Shown: in pieces, positions 56,709 through 64,000 of the stretch
Layout: every line of letters begins with the position of its first letter
How positions within the stretch are numbered: position 1 is the first letter of the stretch
Origin: an uncultured Lachnospiraceae bacterium
GTDB taxonomy: Bacteria; Bacillota; Clostridia; Lachnospirales; Lachnospiraceae
DNA length: 64,000 nt
Assembly: GCA_947593975.1 (NCBI GenBank)
Contig: CANQDW010000002.1
Coordinates: 1-64,000 of the forward strand
Direction of reading: 5' to 3'
Notes under the pieces: generated by a model
Database searches by the model: none
Seen by the model: only the letters and a program-made list of their open reading frames with translations
Told to the model about the DNA's origin: nothing
Position numbers and translations under genes: made by a program

Positions 56709-57387
56709 GATATTTGTCGATCCCGTTATATATGGCTTGGGCGGTTTTTTGCCGGTATGCGTCGCTGTTAAGCAATTCTTCTTCGGAAGGGTTGCTTAAG
56801 AACCCGCATTCCACTATAACTACGGGAAATGATGTGTTTTTTAAAAGATAATAGCTGGTATTGGATTTTGCCGTACGGTGGTTTTCGGTATCAAGACCTG
56901 CTATCAGTTCGCTCTGCAATGTATCTGCAAGTTCTTTCGTCTCTTCGCCGTAATAAAATACCTGCGCCCCGGATATACGCTGGTCCTGGAAACTGTTCTG
57001 ATGTATGCTTACAGCCAGCGCGGGTGACGCTTCGTTTATGATCTTTATGCGGTTATTGAGGTCGTCTGTTTTCTTGCCGGTACCGCTTCCGTTACATAAG
57101 TCGCTGTCGTCGCTTCTTGTCATTACGACTTTATAGTTGTTTTCCTGAAGGATATCCCGAAGTATGAGCGCTATGGCAAGATTTGTATCTTTTTCGAGCG
57201 TGTTGTTTACGCCGACCTTGCCGGGATCGTATCCGCCGTGTCCGGGGTCTATCACGATCGTAACAGGTTTTTTGGGAAGTTCGCTGCTTACATGCAGTAT
57301 CCCTGCTTTTTTGCATATAGATACCGCGCCTGATATGACGACGAGGGCAGCGATTATCAAACTTAGCTTTAGCCTTTGGCTCTTCAT
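56695..57387 (-). CDS. N-acetylmuramoyl-L-alanine amidase (Amidase_3, CwlD-like)
   Basis: TIVIDPGHGGYDPGKVG, LAVSIHQNSF, PVVIVECGFLSNPSEEELL. Confidence 0.92.
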   Translation of the reverse strand: MKSQRLKLSLIIAALVVISGAVSICKKAGILHVSSELPKKPVTIVIDPGHGGYDPGKVGVNNTLEKDTNLAIALILRDILQENNYKVVMTRSDDSDLCNGSGTGKKTDDLNNRIKIINEASPALAVSIHQNSFQDQRISGAQVFYYGEETKELADTLQSELIAGLDTENHRTAKSNTSYYLLKNTSFPVVIVECGFLSNPSEEELLNSDAYRQKTAQAIYNGIDKYLSLH

Positions 57388-57533
57388 TATCCGTATACCT
57401 TTATTTTTACTTTAATATAGAATATTAAAACAGCGGAATATATATGCCATATATTTATTTTTACTGGACTAAAGTGTGTATCTGGTGTATCATATATATT
57501 TGTATAAGTATGTATAAGAATGAAGCCGGAGCA

Positions 57534-58589
57534 ATGATGGAGACTCGTATTTATAAAATTGGTGAAGATATATCGGAAAGTGAATATGATTATATAAAAG
57601 AAGCGGCGGGGGTTATAAGGGACGGCGGACTTGTAGCTTTTCCTACCGAAACCGTATACGGACTCGGAGGGGATGCGCTTAATCCGGAATCTTCAAGACG
57701 TATATATGGCGCTAAGGGAAGACCGTCGGATAATCCGCTTATTGTCCACATAGCTGATTTTGAGGACATATACCCCCTTGCGCGCAAAGTGCCTGATATT
57801 GCGGTCATCCTTGCAGAGAAGTTCTGGCCGGGACCGCTTACCATGATATTAAAAAAGAGCGGCATTGTTCCATACGAAACAACAGGCGGGCTTGATACGG
57901 TAGCGGTAAGGCTTCCCGATAACCGTATAGCATGCGCGCTTATAAGGGAAGCGGGAGTTCCTGTTGCGGCGCCGAGTGCGAACAGATCGGGCAAACCAAG
58001 TCCGACGACGGCGCAGCATGTTTATGGGGATCTGTCGGGAAAGATAGATGTTATCTTAGACGGCGGAGCTGTAAGTATAGGCATTGAATCTACAATAATC
58101 GATCTGACCGGAGATATTCCCGTTATACTGCGCCCGGGGTATATAAACCAGGATATGCTTAATGATATCCTCGGAGATGTGGCGAGGGACCCCGCGATAG
58201 ATAATAAAGTGGAAGGTGATATAAAGCCAAAAGCGCCGGGCATGATGTACAGACATTATGCGCCTGAAGGCGAGCTTATGATAGTTGAAGGAGAGATATC
58301 CGCAGTGTCGGACAAGATCAATGAACTTGCGGGGATGTATGATGAAAGCGTTGTCGGCATTATCACGACAACGGAAAATAGGGAGAGATATGATTATGGA
58401 ACGGTTGTATGCATAGGTTCCAGGGAAAATGAGATTACTATAGCGCATAATCTGTATGCGGCGCTCAGAAAAATGGACGAATGTAAAATAAAGCATATAT
58501 TCATAGAGGGATTTTCAAATGAGGGGCTGGGAGACGCTATTATGAACAGAATCATGAAAGCAGCGGGACACAAGGTTCTAAAAGTTTGA
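57534..58589 (+). CDS. L-threonylcarbamoyladenylate synthase (Sua5/YwlC type, with C-terminal Sua5 domain)
   Basis: GGLVAFPTETVYGLGGDAL, KGRPSDNPLIVHI, APSANRSGKPSPTTAQHV, APGMMYRHYAPEGEL. Confidence 0.95.
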   Translation: MMETRIYKIGEDISESEYDYIKEAAGVIRDGGLVAFPTETVYGLGGDALNPESSRRIYGAKGRPSDNPLIVHIADFEDIYPLARKVPDIAVILAEKFWPGPLTMILKKSGIVPYETTGGLDTVAVRLPDNRIACALIREAGVPVAAPSANRSGKPSPTTAQHVYGDLSGKIDVILDGGAVSIGIESTIIDLTGDIPVILRPGYINQDMLNDILGDVARDPAIDNKVEGDIKPKAPGMMYRHYAPEGELMIVEGEISAVSDKINELAGMYDESVVGIITTTENRERYDYGTVVCIGSRENEITIAHNLYAALRKMDECKIKHIFIEGFSNEGLGDAIMNRIMKAAGHKVLKV

Positions 58590-58604
58590 AAGAAGGGTTG
58601 TTTT

Positions 58605-59084
58605 ATGAAATATGACAGGGTGGTTTTTGTCGGAAACGACAATACCAGCAGAAGTCCTATGGCAGAGTCGATATTTCTGCACATGTATTCCGATCCGGAT
58701 AAGAAGCTTGAAGTTATGTCCAGAGGGTTGGTGGTACTGTTTGAAGAGCCATATAATCCTAAGATAGAAACGGTGCTTAACAGACATGGTATCAGGCTTG
58801 TATCGAAGATATCAGTTCAGCTTACGCCCGAAGACCTTGCCGGGAACGTGCTGGTCCTGACAATGGGATTTACCGATAAGCTCAAGATCATCGAAGATTA
58901 CGGATTTGAAGGCGAAGTATATACCCTTAAGGAATATGTGGGAAACGATGATGAACTTCTTGATCCGTATGGTGAAGATATGGATATATATGAAGCGTTT
59001 TTTGAAGATATGTATAAAGTTATGGAACAGGTTGTAAAGAAAGTTGAAAATGAAATGAATACAAACGGAGGCGATAAACAATGA
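58605..59084 (+). CDS. Low-molecular-weight protein phosphatase family (YwlE-like) lacking the P-loop cysteine nucleophile
   Basis: VVFVGNDNTSRSPMAESIF (canonical VFVCTGNTCRSPMAE), VYTLKEYVG, LLDPYGEDMDIYE; lies between sua5 and rpiB. Confidence 0.88.
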   Translation: MKYDRVVFVGNDNTSRSPMAESIFLHMYSDPDKKLEVMSRGLVVLFEEPYNPKIETVLNRHGIRLVSKISVQLTPEDLAGNVLVLTMGFTDKLKIIEDYGFEGEVYTLKEYVGNDDELLDPYGEDMDIYEAFFEDMYKVMEQVVKKVENEMNTNGGDKQ

Positions 59085-59509
59085 TAGCGATCGGAAGCGA
59101 CCACGGCGGATTTGCATTGAAGCAGGAAGTCATGGAACATCTGAAAAAGGAAGGACTGGAATATAAGGATTATGGTACTTATACTAAAGATTCGTGCGAT
59201 TATCCCGTATATGCAAAAAAAGTTGCGGAGGCAATAATTTCCGGGGAATGCGAAAAAGGGATACTTATATGCGGCACAGGCATAGGCATCTCGATTACGG
59301 CAAATAAGTTTAAAGGGATACGCGCGGCAGTCTGCCATGACTGTTTCAGCGCGCAGGCGACAAGAGAACATAACGACGCCAATATACTTGCGATGGGCGC
59401 AAGGGTAGTAGGACCGGGGCTTGCGTTAAAGATTGTCGATACGTTCCTTAATACGGAATTTTCAAATGATGAGAGACACATTAACAGAATAAGACAAATA
59501 GAAGAATAG
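59081..59509 (+). CDS. rpiB: Ribose-5-phosphate isomerase B
   Basis: IAIGSDHGGFALKQEVMEHL, GILICGTGIGISITANKFKGIRAAVCHD. Confidence 0.96.
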   Translation: MIAIGSDHGGFALKQEVMEHLKKEGLEYKDYGTYTKDSCDYPVYAKKVAEAIISGECEKGILICGTGIGISITANKFKGIRAAVCHDCFSAQATREHNDANILAMGARVVGPGLALKIVDTFLNTEFSNDERHINRIRQIEE

Positions 59510-59522
59510 TTGGTGAGATAAT

Positions 59523-60317
59523 ATGAAAATAGGATTTATTGGATGCGGGAACATGGCGAAAGCCATAATCTCGGGACTTATAGGCAGCAGTACTTTTAAA
59601 CCTGATGAAATAATCGTATCGGATCATGACAATAACCAGCTTATGGATGCGAAAGACAGATACGGGGTAAATATAACGGCTAATAACAGCGAGCTTGTCC
59701 TTGAATCCGAGATGATCGTACTTGCGGTAAAACCTCAGGTACTTTACGGCGTTATAGACGAGATAAGCGATACCGTAAGTGAAAATAAACTTATTATATC
59801 TATTGTGGCAGGGCAGAGTATTAATAAGATTGAAAGTAAGTTTGGCGGAAAGATCAAACTTGTGCGCACGATGCCTAACACGCCGGCGCTTGCAGGAGCA
59901 GGCATGACGGCGGTATGCCGCAACTGCAACGTTACAGACCTTGAACTGGAGTACGCCCTTAAGATACTGTCAAGTTTCGGCAGGGCGGAAGTAGTGCCGG
60001 AGAAGCTTATGGACGCAGTTGTTGCGGTATCGGGAAGCTCCCCCGCATATGTGGCAATGCTTATTGAGGCTATGGCTGACGCTGCAGTGTTGGAAGGAAT
60101 GCCAAGGAAACAGGCGTATATGTTTGCGGAACAGACAGTGTACGGGACCGCAAAGCTCCTTATGGATACGGGGATGCATCCGGCCGAGCTTAAAGATATG
60201 GTATGTTCGCCGGCAGGAACTACTATCGGCGCGGTAAAGGTGCTTGAAGCAAAGGGATTCAGGAGCGCCGTTATGGAAGCCATGGAAGAATGCGCGGATA
60301 TTTCAAAAAATCTATGA
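59523..60317 (+). CDS. proC: Pyrroline-5-carboxylate reductase
   Basis: IGFIGCGNMAKAIISGLI, LAVKPQVL, VRTMPNTPALAGAGMTAV, VSGSSPAYVAMLIEAMADA. Confidence 0.96.
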   Translation: MKIGFIGCGNMAKAIISGLIGSSTFKPDEIIVSDHDNNQLMDAKDRYGVNITANNSELVLESEMIVLAVKPQVLYGVIDEISDTVSENKLIISIVAGQSINKIESKFGGKIKLVRTMPNTPALAGAGMTAVCRNCNVTDLELEYALKILSSFGRAEVVPEKLMDAVVAVSGSSPAYVAMLIEAMADAAVLEGMPRKQAYMFAEQTVYGTAKLLMDTGMHPAELKDMVCSPAGTTIGAVKVLEAKGFRSAVMEAMEECADISKNL

Positions 60318-60404
60318 TTTGTTTCCGGAAATCTATGATTTATTTTATAGACTTTGCATGTAAACAATGATATAATGATTCAGATTGGCTGGAGATTATT
60401 GTAA

Positions 60405-60734
60405 ATGAAGGATAATGAAAAGAAAAAGGCTTCATCAGATATAAATGAAGTGGCAAAAGGCCTTTCAATGGTTCTGCAGATAGGGATCAATATGATTGTG
60501 CCTGTTGCCTTATGTCTGTTTATAGGATACAGGCTGGATAAATGGCTTGGCACGAAATATCTGATGATAATATTTCTCTTTCTCGGGATTGCCGCAGGCA
60601 TAAGAAGCGTATATGTCCTTACAAAAAGTTTTTATGCAAAGGATCTGGAAAAGGAAAAAGAGGCGCAGAAGTATTTTGACGAGCTTTATGCCGAGCATAA
60701 GAAGAATGCGTCGGATAATGCGGATAAGCATTGA
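60405..60734 (+). CDS. atpZ: AtpZ/AtpI-like family protein
   Basis: Two TM helices with IGYRLDKWLGTKYLMIIFLFLGIAAGIRSVYVL; first gene of the atp operon. Confidence 0.8.
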   Translation: MKDNEKKKASSDINEVAKGLSMVLQIGINMIVPVALCLFIGYRLDKWLGTKYLMIIFLFLGIAAGIRSVYVLTKSFYAKDLEKEKEAQKYFDELYAEHKKNASDNADKH

Positions 60735-60752
60735 TGATATATGGAGGAAATT

Positions 60753-61163
60753 ATGGATCAGGGAAAGAGGACATATTACGAGATGCTTGCCGCGATAGTA
60801 TTCCAGACGATCGTAATAGCGGCAGCCGGAGCATTTATCAGCAAAGAATATGTTCTGTTTCCTGTCAGTGTGATAATAGGAGCAGCAGTGGCGATGAGTA
60901 TTCTTCGCAACATGATGAGAAGTATAGATATCGCGCTGGATCTTGATTCTGAAACTGCCAAAAAATACGGCAGGAGACAGTCTATAATAAGAATTGCGCT
61001 TATGGGTCTCATACTTTGTATTGCGTTTTATTTCAAAGGTTATGTGGAACCGTGGGGAGTATGCCTGGGAATTTTTACATTAAAATTTTCGGCGTACCTC
61101 CAGCCGGTTGTCCATAAGTGTTTAAAGTTAAAAATAATGAAAAGGAGGATTAAGGATAAGTGA
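60753..61163 (+). CDS. atpI: ATP synthase subunit I
   Basis: Four-TM protein upstream of atpB; RBS ATGGAGG before ATG 60753. Confidence 0.75.
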   Translation: MDQGKRTYYEMLAAIVFQTIVIAAAGAFISKEYVLFPVSVIIGAAVAMSILRNMMRSIDIALDLDSETAKKYGRRQSIIRIALMGLILCIAFYFKGYVEPWGVCLGIFTLKFSAYLQPVVHKCLKLKIMKRRIKDK

Positions 61164-61900
61164 TGTCAGTACTAGCTGCAGGCAGTGCGGAAAACCTGGA
61201 TTTCTTTATTGAAGGTTATTTCAGGTTTAAGATGTTTGGGCAGACGTTGTATATTACAACGACACATGTATGCTTAAGTTTTGTATTTGTTATACTTGTA
61301 GTGTTTGCGCTGGTTGCTAACAGAGCGATACGTAAGGCCGACCCGCATAAGCCGCCCAAGGGATTTTTGAATGTTATCGAGCTTTTGGTTGAATCTGTTG
61401 ACAATATGCTCGTAAGTTCAATGGGAGAAAAGCATGGGCCCAGGTTTGCAAACTATGTAGGGTCGTTGTTTGGCTTTCTGTTATTATGTAACCTGAGTGG
61501 TCTTATAGGGTTAAGACCGCCGACATCAGACTTTGGCGTTACATTTCCGTTAGCGATCATTACATGGTGCATGATCCAGTATAACGGGATCAAATACCAG
61601 AAATGGGGCAAGCTCAAGAGCCTGTTTGAACCGGTATTTCTGTTTTTCCCCGTCAATGTAATAAGCGAAGTGTCAACACCTATATCTATGTCGTTACGTT
61701 TGTTCGGAAATATGTTTTCCGGAACGCTTATGATGGCGCTTGTATACGGACTTATCAAAGTCGGAAGTGTGAGCCTTGCAATAGTATGGCCGGCGGCACT
61801 CCATGCATATCTTGATGTGTTTGCGGGCGTATTACAGGCATACGTGTTTACGATGCTTACCATGGTATTTATATATAACCAGATTGGTGAAGAAGCATAA
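61160..61900 (+). CDS. atpB: F0F1 ATP synthase subunit a
   Basis: SMSLRLFGNMFSGTLMMAL, DVFAGVLQAYVFTMLTMVFI. Confidence 0.95.
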   Translation: MMSVLAAGSAENLDFFIEGYFRFKMFGQTLYITTTHVCLSFVFVILVVFALVANRAIRKADPHKPPKGFLNVIELLVESVDNMLVSSMGEKHGPRFANYVGSLFGFLLLCNLSGLIGLRPPTSDFGVTFPLAIITWCMIQYNGIKYQKWGKLKSLFEPVFLFFPVNVISEVSTPISMSLRLFGNMFSGTLMMALVYGLIKVGSVSLAIVWPAALHAYLDVFAGVLQAYVFTMLTMVFIYNQIGEEA

Positions 61901-61911
61901 GAAAATATTAA

Positions 61912-62214
<303 letters not shown>

Positions 62215-62259
62215 TAAGCCTGTATAATTTTAACTATTCTATTTTCGGAGAGGAGGCTT

Positions 62260-62828
62260 ATGATTTTGATTAGCAGTTTGGCAAACGGGAACGTACTTGT
62301 CATGTTGTCGGAAGAAGGGAGCGTCTGGAAAAGGATATTCGGACTTGACGCGCAGACTCTTTTTGATACGGCAGTAACGCTTATCGCCATGCTCGTGCTT
62401 TTTATGCTGCTTTCATATCTTTTGTTTAATCCTGCAAGACAGCTTATAAAGAAGAGAAGCGAGCTTATTGAAAATGATATAAATGAAGCAAAAAAGGATA
62501 AAGAGCAGGCGGCGATCTATAAAGACGAGTATGATTCCAAGCTCAAAAATATTCAGAGTGAAGCTGACGAGATAATGAGTTCAACCAGAAAGAAAGCCCA
62601 GAAACAGGAGACAGAGATTGTTAACGAGGCAAAAGAGGAAGCAGGACGGATTATAAAGAGAGCTGAAAAAGAGGCAGAACTGGAGAAGAATAAGGCCAGG
62701 GATGAGATCAAGCAGGAAATAATATCGGTTGCAACCCTTATGGCCGGGAAAATGGTTGAAGTTTCCTTAGATGAAGCTGCTCAGAATGAGCTTATCGATA
62801 CTACGCTTAAGGAAATGGGTGATAAAAC

Positions 62829-62841
<13 letters not shown>
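62260..62841 (+). CDS. atpF: F0F1 ATP synthase subunit b
   Basis: One N-terminal TM then long charged coiled-coil; position in operon. Confidence 0.93.

Positions 62842-64000
<1,159 letters not shown>

Overview
The window is a dense, ordinary chromosomal segment (about 60 genes, both strands) from what looks like a low/mid-GC Firmicute, probably Lachnospiraceae-like (inferred from gene content; not verified). No rRNA, CRISPR, IS element, phage or plasmid backbone was recognised. From left to right it contains: an MraY-like fragment and flippase-like protein; potABCD; aspS, trxA, a chorismate mutase/ACT-like protein and ispF; a secreted GH10 xylanase; tRNA-Thr overlapping the end of sigH, then rlmB, mrnC and cysS; a two-gene BadF-type activase/dehydratase-like pair; an O-antigen-ligase-like protein; luxS, trpS and aroC; trkH/trkA; PadR/HAAS; a formate/nitrite transporter; a very strongly codon-biased secreted CBM9-like protein; an SGNH/MBOAT acetylation pair; malQ; YaaL/BofA; a compact tad (type IVb pilus) locus; a RACo-like protein; rhomboid, HIT, murG, pgi; ferredoxin, DUF1858, mecA; GH18 and CwlD; a Sua5 - YwlE-like - rpiB - proC block; and the F-type ATP synthase operon up to a truncated atpA. 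The most notable observations are (1) a YwlE-position LMW phosphatase whose P-loop nucleophile Cys is Gly, (2) the compact tad locus with a TadB-TadC fusion, a hidden 55-aa Flp pilin missing from the ORF track, and a TadE with a duplicated Cys/His C-terminal module, (3) Na+-type ligand residues in the ATP synthase c subunit, (4) a chorismate mutase fused directly to an ACT-like domain, (5) a MraY homologue with HDH instead of HHH, and (6) a sigH stop codon lying inside tRNA-Thr. All family calls come from reading motifs; no database search was run.
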